Positions 22,301 through 32,400 of a stretch of 64,000 nt of DNA are shown one piece after another. Origin of the DNA: Sternotherus odoratus (Eukaryota; Chordata; Testudines; Kinosternidae); the NCBI GenBank assembly GCA_032164245.1, contig JAVMKO010000006.1, positions 36,916,319 to 36,980,318 of the forward strand, given 5' to 3'. Numbering within the stretch: position 1 is the stretch's first letter; each line of letters begins with the position of its first letter. Under the pieces are notes generated by a model. That model was not told the DNA's origin. It was given only the letters and a program-made list of their open reading frames with translations, and made no database searches. Both the position numbers and the translations under genes were made by a program.

Positions 22301-25300
22301 CCTGTCCCTCCGGAACAACATCCTCTGCTTTCAGCTTTCTGTTCTCGTGAGCTGCACCAGTATTGCTAAGCAAAAGCTACACACAGTGCAGTGGCCAGAA
22401 GGACAACTGTACCAAGCCAGGGGTCTAGTGAGGGTTAAGCACGTTGCTTTGTTCTGTGTCAAATCACCAGCTCCCTGATTTCCACATGTCCCACTCCCAG
22501 GCACACAGCATTTCAGACCTAAGTCACCAGATCTGGCCCCACAGGAGCACTAGATGCACCAAGGCCAGGATTGGAGCCCTCTGGAAAGAGGGGCCTGGAT
22601 GGAGAGGTGAAGGTCCCTGGATCAGGCATAGGGGAACTTGCCCATGGCTAAGGAGCCCACCCTGAGGAGTTGAGAAAGGGACTTGTCTCATGAGAAGCCA
22701 GAAGGGTGGCTCTCGTGTAACCACTGACAGACCCTGGTGGATGGCAGGCAGGATTGAACCTGGGACCTCTGGAGCTTAGTGCATGATCGTCTACTTTGAT
22801 CTGAGCCAGAAGGCCAAGAAGCATACTACAGGAGCTAAAAGCCTTATGGCCTTGAGCTAAGGCTGTAGAACAGCCTCATTAATCTCTCTCTCGTTCTCTA
22901 AGTGGTCTTGGTGCCACTAGATGGGACAGAACACCACACTCAGGAGGTGTGTGGGTGTCACTTAGAAGCAGTTTGCTTGGTGAACGGTCTCAAGCAGTGG
23001 GCTTTTCCCCACTTCCCTTGGGGAACAGTTCTGCAGCCCAGCACTGCGCTGGCTCAGGAACATGTGTGGCTCAGCACATAAGCTCTCAGCAGATCTGTCT
23101 CCAGCTCCCTCTCATGCCTACACAACAAAAAACCAACAACCCCCTGGTAGCGCCCGGTCACTGGGTGCACGGTGCTCACACGACAGCACTAGAAATAGCC
23201 ATGTAGACATTCAGGCTCTGAAGCCGGCGGAGGAGTGTGGGTGTCAAAGCCTGAGCTCCAGTCTAAGCAGAAATGTCTACACAGCTAGTTGTAGTGGCCT
23301 GGCGGGAGCCTGAGTCTGTACACCTGTGTTCTGAGGCTCGCTGCCATGATGCTTTTCCCCCTCAAGTGTAGGTATACCTGCAAAGGGCTTGTCTACAGCC
23401 ACCCTAATGACGGGAATAAAATCTGGGACATTGCTGTCTGTTTTAGGGGCTTCCTCTTCCCAAAGCTACCTCTGCTCCATTGAGTTCTCTGTAGTGTTCT
23501 AAGGGCTCTCTGCAAGAGCAGAGATTTCACTCTCATTTATGCTTGGGTGTAGTTGTATCTCAGAACACAGGGGAGAGGGGTCTTGGAGATTCATTCTCTC
23601 TCTCTCTCTCTCCCCCCCCCCCCTATGTATTCCCCACTGCAGGCCTGTAAGCAGACTTATGCGGAGAAGGAGAAGGCTATTTCTGTAAGATACCAGCCAT
23701 TTCTCCCTCTCCATCCCCTGGAATCAACTGGCTGGGTGCCAGAGCAATGCTTTTCTCTGTGGGTGGAGCGCCCTCCCTGTACTGATTAGCTCAGGGCACA
23801 GCAAGGACAGAAGAAGGAAAAAACCAAATGTTTAGACATAAATGACTGTAAATATTAAAACCTGTGTCTTGCTGGTGTTTTCTGCTCCTCCCCCTTTTCT
23901 ACCTCACTTGTCATTTTGGCAGCTCTTTGGGGCATAGACCATCTCTTCCCGAGTGTTGGAGCAGTGCCCAGCACAACAGGGCACCCAGGTCTACCTGGGG
24001 CCTCAGGGTGCTACTCTAAGTAATGAATAATTGACTCTAGAACATGCACTGGTACCTCCTCTTGCCTGGACTCAGTCCTGCTCCACTCCTAGTAACCGTC
24101 TTGTCCTCCAGCAGCTGGACCCCTAAGAACATTAGCAGCTCCCAGATTGTGCTGTAGCTCAAGTAATGGAGACATGGCCTTGTCATCATAGCTTGGTAGT
24201 TCTGCTACCTGTATGCCTTGACCCGACATCCCTGGTGTCTGGGTCTAGGCCTCTTTACCTTGTGTGTGATGGCAGCATAGAGCAAGTATCCTGCCTGGGA
24301 GTGGACCAGCCCCTTGGGTTTGCCGGTACTGCCTGATGTGTAGAGGAGGAACAGCAAGTCTTCGCTCTCCATGACAGCGGGCTCACAGCATACATCCTCT
24401 TTCATCATTTCCTAGGACACAAAGCAGAGACGTTCTCACTCCGCTCCAGGATCTTCTCACAGCCCCCAGATTTCCCTCCCCACTGGCTCTGACCTCACAT
24501 TTCATTACTCATTTGCTAAGCCTGGAAGAGCTGTCTGGAAAGTATTGTATAGTCTGAGAAATGAACCCCACTGGGGCTTATTCCTCTGCTGCCCGGTGAT
24601 GGGCCAATGCTGCCTGGAAGGGGGTTAGCATTGTGGAGACCGGGACAGTACTCTAGCAAATCAGATCCTAACCCCTCTTCTCACAGTCAGGCTCTTGGAT
24701 CCTGTTGCTTCTTCCTTCCTACATTTCTCCCTTCCTCTCCTTCCCTATGGCTAACGTCCTGTCCAAATGGTCAATGCTCATCTTGCCTTGGTCCATTCTC
24801 ATCCTTGTAGCTGCAGCCTCTGCCTCGCCTGCTTCCCTACCTGATCCTCTCCACTACATACTGGGATGGGTGCTGCCTCTGTGGCATGCCCCCCACCTCT
24901 CTTTAGAACCTTTCAGTGTCTTCCGTTCACCTTCTGTATCTGGTTTAAGTTTCTTCTCCTCCCCCCTTCTGCCCCACGGCCCCACAGAATGCTGCCCGAT
25001 GAACATCTTCGTTCTCATTTCCTCCCATGCTCCTCTATTCCCTTAGCCTCCTAGTCATGTCTTTGCATCTTCTCCTATGCTGCCCTTAAGCTTTGACTTC
25101 CCTCCCACTCCCAAACGCTCACCCCATCTTCAGTCAGCTGGCTCCTTAAAATATAGAACTACTCTGAAAAGCGACTATCGAAATGGCACCAGTGGGCCCA
25201 GTCGTTATTGTTTTTCACTGTTGCCAAATGAAGTGTGCAGCGTTCAAGTAAACTGAGGGGGGGGGGGGGACTCTCTTCCACATGCTGGTACCACAGACTC

Positions 25301-28300
25301 CCCCTGGGTTCTGAGGGTCAAGCTGGCTCAGACATTATCACCGGTAATAACGATTCTCCAGTTGGGGCCCACTTAAAAATTCTGCTGCTGTGCTGTCCAG
25401 AATAGACGCCAGCTCCCTGTCCCAGGGCTGTGTAGGCTCCGTGGAGCCAGCAGGAGTAAAAGGCTGTAATCACTGAGCCAGCAGCTCTAACGCTGAACCC
25501 AGCCAGGGAGCAGATCTGCTGAGTAGGAAGAGGCCATTTGTTCCTGTCACTTTTCTGACCATAACAGAATTCTATGAGACGCCTTCTCATGTTATTTAGG
25601 TTATTTGTTGAGCACAGACAGTGAGCTCTGTTCTGTACAAAACATGGAGGAGACAGTTGTTCTGAACCCAGGAGCTGACAACATACTTCTTCAGAAAGAG
25701 TAAGTGCCACTACCCTGAGGTTTGACCAGCATTGGTCCGACGAAGTGGGTATTAGCCCACGAAAGCTCATGCTTCAAAACTTTATAGTTAGTCTTTAAGG
25801 TGCCACAAGATTTTGTTTCCAACACCAAGAGAGACAGCCTGTCACTGTCTATGCCTTGTAGAGCACTGACTGCTAGGACTGCAGTCAGTCAATGCAGCTG
25901 TGGGCCCCACCTAGACTGGGATAGAAGGGGACCTGCAGGCCAGGAATGAGGTGCATGGACAAAGCTGTGTGGAGAGCCCAGGGTTGGACTAGCACGGAGT
26001 GCTACGGGCCAGGTCTGAGGTGCATGGGCAGATAGTTTTCAAGGTCTTGCCCACATTATTGCAGGCTCTGGTTAGTACTGCCAGCCACTGATGTTACACA
26101 GAGAATATTGTGTTTCCAAGAGCTCCCCGCATTAACTCACTCATTCATTCTGGAGAGCAGGGCAACGGTTGTTGGGAAGGTTCCTGGCCTGGGCAATAAG
26201 CTTTGGACCATGACACTGTTACCCCTAAAACAATGTCCCCAGTGCATCTAAGTGCAAACAGGGTCCTTTGGGCTGGGCTGGAAATGCCCCTCTCCCCCCC
26301 CCCCCCCCAACTTCTCCCTGATTCCCTAGAGCAGATGTCCTACCGTGGGGGGAAGTCGGTGGTAGCTCCACATGGCATCTCACCTCCTCCAGTGGCACAT
26401 CCAGTTCTGACATGGGAACCTTCTGCTCTGTCCTCATGGAAACCAGAACGCGCTTCACCAGTGGGCACGCACGCACGGCCTGGTCCACTGTCTGCTTCAG
26501 CTCAATAACCTTGCCCCCCCTCAGCCCCTGGTTCACAGTGATCACTGTCTCGGACTGCGCTGAAGAGGGCAAAAGAGAAGAAAACGAACAGCAGCCTGAT
26601 CAGTCTTTCCCCTCAGCTGAGCTGCCCCTCTGCCCTCTCGCCCTCCATCGTTATTACCATGATGTCTGGTCCCCAGGCTTCACACACACGTCTAACCCGG
26701 CCCTGCCCCACAGGCCTTTTCTCTCTCCTTCCCCATCCCATCTCCGGTGTTCATGGCCTCTCGGGGCTCCCGCCGCTGCCCGGGGAGCGCGGCTCAAGCC
26801 GCCGCCCGGGGTTCGGGGCTCCCGCAGCAGGGAGTACCTGCGGTAGGGGCTTGCGACCCCTACAAAAGTGGCCCGTGACCCCTCAAGGGGTCTCAACCCC
26901 CACTTTGAGAACCCCGGATCTAGAGCAAAGAGAATACGTATGCACCAGCAGCAGACACAATTTTCTACACTCTGAGTCCTAGTGGCACCCCCTCACTGTC
27001 TGGCACCTGAGGCGGCCACCTCAGTTCACCTCATGTTAAGGCCAACCCTGCAGGCACAGCATCCACTGGGCTGGAAGAGGCTTCTAGTGAGATCTAGTGA
27101 ATAGACTTGCATCAGGGGAAGTCTGCTACTGGGCTACTTAGTCCTCTCCTCCCTGGCGTGCATCATCATGGCAGGATTCCTTAATCATTCTTGATAGGGC
27201 AGGGGATGTTTCTTCTTAAAGAGGTCTATTGAGGAGGAGCATTCCAGCACCGTCCCTTAGCAGCATGTGCCACTGCTGAGCGCTGCTTTGGGCTAGAGAA
27301 CGTCTCTGAATATTGAACCTGAACATCCCCTGCTGCATCTTAAGCCTCTTCCTTCCAGGCCTGCCCGTGGGAATGAGCGATCCTTGTGCACAGTTTCATC
27401 TCCCTCACTCAAATTCCTGCCTGCAGCTTTTATTTTCCAGACCATCTCTCAGGGCAGGGCTTGTCTGTAGTTACAGCTTATGAGGAGTTGTGGCGACGTT
27501 CTTGGGTGGCCTGAGCATGTGATCCAGGGCCCACACATCTCCTCCACTCCCTAAGGCCACACTTTCCTCCATGGCTGGAGGAGTAAGAACGCCAGGACAG
27601 GAGGGAAGCTTTGGGCACAATCCCCATGCCCTCAGCCCCACTGGTCACTGAAGCTGACAGGGGTTGATATTGTTCTCCAAGGGGGCAGGATGAAGAGACA
27701 ATTTGTGCACAGAGCACCTATTGGTTATGAAGAAGGCTCTTACCATCCCGGATCCTGTCAGCTAGAGCCTCGGAGCTGAATCCAGCAAATACCACCATGT
27801 GTATGGCTCCTATCCGGGCACAGGCTAGCATGCTTGCCACAGCCAGAGGGCATGGGGGCATGTAGATGGTGACTCGGTCACCTCTTTTCACTCCCTGTCG
27901 TTTCAAGGTGTTTCCCAGACGGCCGGTCAATTCAAGCAGTTCCCTGTCCAAAGAAACCAGCTTGTAGTTAGAAGTTCTCCCATCCCAGCAACCTCTCTGA
28001 ACTGGGAACAGATGAGGCTAGCTTCCCTTCCCTTCCAGGAGCCCCGCAGAGCTGGAGATGAATGACTCCGGTCCCTTAATCAGATAAGTAACCATACCCG
28101 TTCTCTGTGCTCAATTCCTCCAGCTGAAGGCCCCTTGATGGGGTAAGTACAGAGGTAAGTACTGACCTGTATGTAACCTGGACTTCTTTCCCAGGCTCAT
28201 CTTTCTCCCAGATCAGGGCCACTTTGTTCGGGGCGATGTGGACATGTCGATCCAGACAATTCACTGGAAGAGACGACTGACTGTCATTACAGGCTCAGCT

Positions 28301-30346
28301 ATTTTCAATTCTAGTAAAGCCAGTGCTAATGACCTCATTTTCTGAATACAGTCAGGTTGGCTGCATTGTAAGTTTGACTGTTATTCAACCCATTAAACCA
28401 CGTCATTGCTAGCACCAGCCATCAGGTCAGAAGCACCACCCCAATCTCACGCCCACACCTTCCTCCCCGCCACATCCATAACCATCCTCCTCATTCTCAC
28501 TTGCAATCTGCACATTCCTAACCAGAAACTGCCCCTAACCACCCTGAGTAACCATAACAGCCCTCTGCACTTCTCCTTGGTGGCTCTCTGAGTGCCTCAT
28601 GAATATTAACATAGTCATTTCTCAGCAACCCCGTGTGGCAGGTAAGGAATCCACAGAGAACACTTCACCTCCCACTGAAATGGAGCTGCCTCTTTAGTTG
28701 AATGGGGCAGCTATTAAACAGTGAGGGCAGCACTCCAGAGGCAGTTTAGGACAGGAAGTGAGGAGCACTGCAGAGGGAATGTAGGGAAGCAGAATGCAAT
28801 CACCTGAGATGAAATAGGGCCAGAACTCTGGGGGTACTTAGAGTTCCTTGGAATGCTTAGTGACCACAAGCGGTCAAGACCCTGGGTTTAAATCTTATCC
28901 CAAAGTGGGCTCCTCTGACAGCACCAGCGTTGCCAACACTTGTAGTTTTATTGGGGATCTTCTAATTATATATGTTGTTTGTTGTAGAGCTCCAGCCCCT
29001 GGAGTTGTGGGTATGTGAGACTTTCAGCTTTCATTTAAAATAAATAAATACATCTCTCTCCCTCATGGTCCCAAAGAAAAGCTTGAAAATGTGACCCCTA
29101 AAAGCTCAAAAACCAGAAGGCAAATAAAAAAAAAGAACCAAAACTTATTTTTGAAATCTCATGATTTTTTGCGGGGGGCCTGACTTCTGATTTTTGAGTG
29201 ATTGGGGTTGGCAGTGTTGCTATCTAGCACTGTGAAGAGGCATTCGCTGATCACGGATAAGGGAAGAGCACTAACTTCTACTTGATGACCTCAGTAGTAC
29301 AGGGGTGCACCTTTGAGGACTCCCACAAAAGGGTACTGACCAGCCCCAATGGCACTTAGCTTGTGAGAGCAGCTAGGTGCACAGCACATGCTAATCAGAC
29401 ACACTTGCTCCCCTACAACCAATCACATTCCTACACACCTACCACACACAACCAATTGGAACGTTCTTGGCAGGAGTCCTCTGGCTGAGCTTGTGCCTAG
29501 ATCTGAGAGACCATCTTCATTTGAACCCTTTTACCAGAATGTGCTGCTCAGCCCTACCTCCCTAGTTTTCCTTCAAGTGAAAGTTTTGGATTGAGTGGCA
29601 CCGTTGAGCACCCCCGGATTTGTGTGTGAGTAGAATAAGACCGGGAACAAATATGCCAGGGAAAGTGGGGGTCAGAGGCCAGTGCTGTCTCACACTCACA
29701 CCCTCACTCTCTGACACACTTTCTTCCCTTGCCCTCCTCCCTCTTTGGTGTCTGTTCCTCAGACTATTCCTCTCAGTTTAGGATTTCCACGTGAGGGGAC
29801 AGACAGATCAGTGCACTTCCAAGAAAGTGTCTAAAAGCAGAAAGCTAATTCTTGCTGCCACCGAACTTCCCCAGTAGCCACTGGCTAACAGAAGGAGTTA
29901 AAGGTGTGTGCATCCCTAGGAACAGATTCATGAGACTGAAAAGGATCCATCCTGAAGATGCTGGGACCAGGTGAGTTCCCCAAGAGGCCAGCAAATGGGG
30001 GTGGGGGTGGAAGGGGACTGGCTTCCTGCTTACCTGCTACATTCAGTTGTCCTCCCAGGAACCAGGACACCCGGCCCTGCTGTAGATTACAGTCTTTAAC
30101 AGAGTGAAAAGGATTAATCCACATGAGTCGGTTTCTCCCTAGAGTTCCCCAGAATTCATCTACCTGCTCCACTGACACCTTGTACAGCCCTGGGTAGTCC
30201 CTTGCTCCAGCGAATGCTACAGCTTCCGGCATATATGCAGTCAGGGGCCCACCGCTCCAAGCTCTAGCTATTCCAGAAGAAAACGGTCCTCTGGAGGACT
30301 GACAGAAGACTTTTAGGCAGCAAGCCCTGGGAAGCAGCCAGGCCAT
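13188..30346 (-). CDS. ACSS1-like: ACSS1-like mitochondrial acetyl-CoA synthetase, complete (14 exons)
   Basis: Acetate + ATP + CoA -> acetyl-CoA + AMP + PPi. Fourteen exons with consensus splice sites join into one frame of 682 residues (human ACSS1 is about 689). Residues 1-40 are rich in Arg/Ser/Ala and lack acidic residues, as in a mitochondrial presequence. The start ATG at 30346 is the first in frame and has A at -3 and G at +4. Motifs: P-loop [11 protein letters not shown] (286-296), VGEPIN (409-414), acetate-pocket TWWQTETGG (435-443), TGDGAYR (524-530), hinge region [13 protein letters not shown] (540-552), and LPKTRSGK with the catalytic Lys (about 636), which in ACSS enzymes is silenced by acetylation and reactivated by sirtuins. 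The WWQTETGG form and the MARTIY segment favour ACSS1 over ACSS2. No frameshift or stop was found, so it is probably functional. It lies between ABCD4 and VSX2, where human has no such gene; see findings. Confidence 0.95.
13511..13632 (-). CDS. ACSS1-like: ACSS1-like exon 13
   Basis: Acceptor ttcccag, donor gtaaca. Encodes [18 protein letters not shown] and [16 protein letters not shown] of the mobile C-terminal domain. Confidence 0.95.
14156..14219 (-). CDS. ACSS1-like: ACSS1-like exon 12
   Basis: A 64-base exon with acceptor gttccag and donor gtgagg, encoding [20 protein letters not shown]. Confidence 0.94.
14220..15094. other. ACSS1-like intron; nothing recognised
   Basis: No repeat family or RNA gene that I can support. 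Confidence 0.4.
15095..15222 (-). CDS. ACSS1-like: ACSS1-like exon 11 with hinge region
   Basis: Acceptor tcatcacag, donor gtaaga. Encodes [20 protein letters not shown] and [20 protein letters not shown]. Contains the conserved Asp-Arg residues that contact ATP and the hinge for the C-terminal domain. Confidence 0.95.
15600..15855 (-). repeat. MIR-like / L2-tail repeat, antisense
   Basis: Contains cattttgcagatgagga and ctgaggcacagagagac followed by gccaggaatttaacccgg, the antisense of a MIR-type SINE core and tRNA-related part. It is preceded by a segment (gtgctaggcgctatatatac, gtgccaaagagcttatg) resembling the antisense of L2-like tails. Old and diverged. Confidence 0.65.
15936..16062 (-). 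CDS. ACSS1-like: ACSS1-like exon 10
   Basis: Acceptor ttttcaag, donor gtagga. Encodes [20 protein letters not shown] and [17 protein letters not shown]. The acceptor tract is short on C but T-rich. Confidence 0.93.
16331..16896. mobile_element. hAT foldback element with 8-bp target duplication
   Basis: The element occupies 16339-16888. Terminal inverted repeats: left cggggtgggcaaact, right agttttcccactcctg. Flanking 8-mers ccctagtg (16331-16338) and ccgtagtg (16889-16896) match at 7 of 8, the hAT target-site size. Most of the interior is a long imperfect palindrome (arms 16450-16555 and 16571-16677). No transposase is present. A fragment of the same end (ggccctcgggccaaaaggt) occurs at about 1600. 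Confidence 0.8.
17286..17398 (-). CDS. ACSS1-like: ACSS1-like exon 9
   Basis: Acceptor acctcag, donor gtaact. Encodes [20 protein letters not shown] and [17 protein letters not shown]. Confidence 0.95.
17848..17940 (-). CDS. ACSS1-like: ACSS1-like exon 8 with acetate-pocket Trp
   Basis: Acceptor ctggcag, donor gtaaga. Encodes [12 protein letters not shown] to VVDTWWQT. The Trp in this motif limits the acyl pocket to acetate in characterised acetyl-CoA synthetases. Confidence 0.95.
18176..18313 (-). CDS. ACSS1-like: ACSS1-like exon 7
   Basis: Acceptor attccag, donor gttggt. Encodes [33 protein letters not shown] and [10 protein letters not shown]. The donor is slightly weak, but phase and homology fit. 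Confidence 0.92.
18989..19136 (-). CDS. ACSS1-like: ACSS1-like exon 6
   Basis: Acceptor tttgcacag, donor gtgagt. Encodes [20 protein letters not shown] and [11 protein letters not shown]. It follows a 5.1-kb repeat-filled intron. Confidence 0.96.
19375..19422. repeat. TATG/TG-rich simple repeat
   Basis: Mixed TATG, TG and TA alternation in the long ACSS1-like intron. Confidence 0.75.
19429..19984 (-). repeat. Reptile interspersed repeat, antisense, split by an LTR
   Basis: The left part (atctgatgaagtgggtttta ... gttagtctctaagg) and the right part (ggtgccataagtagtccttg ... cagactaacaggtc) are adjacent pieces of the family seen at 8200. The intervening 418 bases are foreign; see the next entry. 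Confidence 0.8.
19513..19930. mobile_element. Solo LTR of an endogenous retrovirus, 4-bp target duplication
   Basis: A 418-base insert that begins TGTGGCAGGG and ends CTGTCACA (TG..CA termini) inside an older repeat. Flanked by GGTG at 19509-19512 and 19931-19934. Internal promoter-like ataaaagg and tataaagcc, and a candidate poly(A) signal attaaa near the 3' side. No internal coding region remains, which is the expected product of recombination between two LTRs. A 4-bp duplication is typical of gammaretrovirus-like (class I) elements; class assignment is inferred. Confidence 0.8.
19995..20580 (-). mobile_element. CR1-like LINE 3' region, antisense
   Basis: Antisense CR1 landmarks: tggggaatccatcaccagc, ctcatggctcttcgctgaac, attccagcagcggtggcacc, caggatgccattagctctt and tgattatccaccatgac. 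Highly decayed. Confidence 0.8.
21243..21271. repeat. C-rich tract
   Basis: Long run of C broken by one G. One of about a dozen G or C tracts in the window. Confidence 0.85.
22735..22865 (-). repeat. tRNA-like SINE fragment, antisense
   Basis: Reverse complement carries ggtcccaggttcaatcctgc, a B-box-like element, followed by a short tail. Likely a MIR/CORE-type SINE relic. Confidence 0.5.
23180..23385. repeat. TIR element (GTATGTCTACACTGC family), second copy
   Basis: Contains tgtagacattcaggctctga, gcctgagctccagtctaagc and ends near aagtgtaggtatacctgcaa. Shares the interior words of the copy at 3086-3350. Confidence 0.55.
23590..23624. repeat. (TC)n followed by C tract
   Basis: Simple repeat in the ACSS1-like intron. 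Confidence 0.85.
23920..24030 (+). repeat. L2-like LINE 3' tail
   Basis: cagctctttggggcatagac, gagcagtgcccagcacaac and ggcctcagggtgctactcta match the abundant L2-type tail. Other copies near 2595, 55520, 58600 and 62345. Confidence 0.6.
24259..24411 (-). CDS. ACSS1-like: ACSS1-like exon 5 with AMP-binding P-loop
   Basis: Acceptor tgtcctag, donor gtaaag. Encodes [20 protein letters not shown] and [17 protein letters not shown]. This is the phosphate-binding signature of the ANL superfamily. Confidence 0.96.
24655..25170 (+). mobile_element. Decayed L2-like LINE fragment
   Basis: Pyrimidine-rich text with scattered words such as cttcctacatttctcccttc and ttctcatttcctcccatgc that resemble the 3' coding part of L2-like LINEs. 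No intact frame. Class moderately supported. Confidence 0.4.
25737..25815 (-). repeat. Reptile interspersed repeat fragment, antisense
   Basis: gacgaagtgggtattagccc and cacgaaagctcatgctt, then gttagtctttaaggtgccac. Same family as 8200. Confidence 0.75.
26384..26559 (-). CDS. ACSS1-like: ACSS1-like exon 4
   Basis: Acceptor cttcag, donor gtgaga. Encodes [20 protein letters not shown] through [10 protein letters not shown], collinear with ACSS1. Confidence 0.94.
26680..26930. repeat. GC-rich hAT-type element fragment
   Basis: CpG-rich block ending gacccctcaaggggtctcaa and ccactttgagaacccc, which is the usual terminus of a common hAT-type repeat. The CpG density comes from the repeat, not from a promoter, since no first exon lies here. 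Confidence 0.5.
27744..27943 (-). CDS. ACSS1-like: ACSS1-like exon 3
   Basis: Acceptor tggacag, donor gtaaga. Encodes [37 protein letters not shown] and ALADRIRD, core of the AMP-forming N-domain. Confidence 0.95.
28167..28263 (-). CDS. ACSS1-like: ACSS1-like exon 2
   Basis: Acceptor tcttccag, donor gtcagt. Encodes [20 protein letters not shown] and [11 protein letters not shown]. Confidence 0.94.
28925..29215. repeat. TIR element (GTTGCCAAC ends), copy 1
   Basis: Left edge cagcgttgccaacactt, right edge tgggttggcagtgttgc-like text in inverted orientation. Interior has aatctcatgattttttgcgg. Related words recur at 33580-33830 and 36325-36480. Probably a non-autonomous DNA transposon; class uncertain. 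Confidence 0.55.
30034..30346 (-). CDS. ACSS1-like: ACSS1-like exon 1 (start, mitochondrial presequence)
   Basis: ATG in a strong context (A at -3, G at +4). Begins [16 protein letters not shown]; Arg at 7, 19 and 28, Lys at 12, first acidic residue near 41. Ends at FLGGQLNVA with donor gtaagc. In ACSS1 this is also the exon joining the presequence to the N-terminal domain (..[11 protein letters not shown]..). Confidence 0.9.
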
Positions 30347-30789
30347 GATCTGGGGTTGCAAGAGAGATCCCCAACTCTGCAACAGGCAGGAAATGGTCTT
30401 CAGAACTCTGCTCTTCTTCTTTGGGTACAAACTCCAGGCTAAGTGGTTTCACTCTACCGTGGAGCTGTGGCCTTAAATGAGAAGCAGTGGGGTGTTAGCT
30501 GGTCTCTCTCTGTCTATCGGATTATAAATCTGCACTCAGCAGAGAGCTCACGAGGTGCCCCGTCTCTTCCTGACATGCTCTCTGGCCTGTTCCAGATGGA
30601 TACATACAAAGGAAATTCAATCCCTTTTAAGGGAGGAAAGGGGGTGGGCTGTAGGAATGTTTTACTGGAATAACCTTCATGCTAATCTGAATTCTGACGA
30701 CTGCTCTTGCACTGAAGCCAGAACTGGCTGGTGATTGTATTCTCAGGAGCCGGAGCAATCCAGGCTGGCCTGTGTCACCTCACACTTTC

Positions 30790-31100
30790 CCTTTTTCCTA
30801 TCACTAACCTGCCCTTGCTTAGAGGTTGAATGGAGCAGTTTGCCCGCTAGGTGGATCTGGCCTCACCCAAGGCTCCTGCTTCTCTGCTCCATTTGAATTT
30901 TTCTCCCAATCTCACTTTGTGCCTCCCCTTTGTGCCTCCCCCACTGATGCTGCCCCCTGTACCTGGAATTATTTCCCTTCCTTTATGCTCCAAATGGCCT
31001 CACTCTCCACTGTCAGAATCCTCCTAAAAATACTCTTCCGAAGTCTTTCACCCACAGTCCGCCACAGAACGATGGGTCTACTATGAGTCTATGAAAATTC
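30790..31100 (+). mobile_element. Decayed L2-like LINE fragment
   Basis: cctggaattatttcccttc and gaatcctcctaaaaatactc recall the L2-like 3' coding end. Weak. Confidence 0.35.
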
Positions 31101-31889
31101 TTTGCTGACTGAGATCGCACCTGCAGCTGGTCACCCCAGGGGATCTGGGATGGTCAGATACACTCTCTGGGGCATGCCTTCCTCTTTATTGTCATTGCTG
31201 TTTATGCCCTGCCACAGAGTGCACAGAGTTTTACTGGCGACTGTAAAAATGAGATCCTTGTCGCAAGGGGCTTCCCGTCTAAAGTTGGACTGAAGAGACA
31301 CAGCCGGATTTTGATCTGCACCTCCCTGGAAATGCAACTCCAAAGGCAAGGGCTAGGCAAAAGTGGCTTCAAGCTCAGCTCCTGGAGTAAGTTACAGCAG
31401 CCCCTAACTTAACAGCAGCATTGTAACGCTGCCCAGAAATTGTCCCACAGCCCAGAATAGCCAGAGCTCAAAGCGCCCTGGCCACTCCCCCTTCTAGCCA
31501 CTAGCTACAACCCAACACACCCCTGCTGAGAGCAGTGTATGGCCCTGTGCTGCTCCTATGCTAGGGGAATGCCCCCAGACCGGGGTTTCCAATCACTTTG
31601 CACCAGCAGACAGCATCAATGGGCCATAATGGGACCAAAGTCTAGCCTACAGTGAAAGGATAACAGACAGGGAGGGTGTGGAGAATAGCCCAGTAAAGAA
31701 AAGAGGGGTCCCAACCTTCGAAGTCCCAGATTCCTATGCAGAATGAGAGAAAAAAGCTGGTTGCATTTGAGACGGTTTTGTTGGGGGTTTTGGCATTTTC
31801 ACTGCAGGGGGTGACGTAGCTTCTAGGATTTGTAGAAAGCCAAAGGTTTCAATGAGTAGAGCCTGGTCATTTGATGCAAGACCAGGGTA

Positions 31890-32024
31890 GGGTGATCATA
31901 CAGCAAGTGTGTAAAATCGGGATAGGAGGTGTGTGGGGTTGTGTGTGTGTGTGTGGGGGGGGGAATAGGAGCCTATATATGAAAAAGCCCCAAATATCAG
32001 CATAAAATCAGGACATCTGGTCAC
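31890..32024. mobile_element. Diverged MITE, GGGTGACCAG ends
   Basis: Shares its layout (gcaagtgtgtaaaatcggg, ataggagcctatatatgaaa, ggacatctggtcac) with the better copy at 54602-54720. Expanded by a (GT)n/G tract in the middle. Confidence 0.7.
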
Positions 32025-32329
32025 TCAAGACCTAGGGAAACTGTTTCAGGGTTTGGGAGAAGGGGATGGAGGCTTGCCCGGAGGATAGGAAATAGGACGA
32101 AATGAGCTCAAGATGGTGCTAGAGCAGAAATGCCCTACAAGCAGAGGGGCAGTGAGATAAGATATAGGGAGCCCCGGGAGGAGAAGGTGGTAGGAGTCAG
32201 ATGAGAGAGAAGGCCAAGACATGGACCATCTTTGAGTGTTTATGGTGGATCTCAGAGATGTTGCAAAGGAAGAGCTGTGAGGAGGTGCTGATAGCCAAGG
32301 CCCTGGATGTGAGTGAAATTCTCCGGCCC

Positions 32330-32400
32330 ATGGTATGCTGGAGGGCAGACTAGACTAGAAGGTTTAATTGTTTCTTCTGGCCTTAAATCTATGAAAGGGA
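32330..32400 (+). repeat. CR1 LINE 3' terminus
   Basis: ggcagactagactagaaggt, then ttctggccttaaatctatga. Characteristic last bases of CR1; 5' truncated to about 70 bases. Confidence 0.7.

Noticed and set aside
26680..26880. CpG-rich block as a promoter or CpG island
   Set aside because: It lies in the middle of the ACSS1-like gene, and its right edge is a hAT-type repeat terminus; no first exon is nearby.
30347..30430. Upstream extension of ACSS1-like exon 1 (reading Y-P-K-K-K-S-R)
   Set aside because: It would need a non-ATG start (TTG). The first in-frame ATG at 30346 has a strong context and gives a normal presequence.
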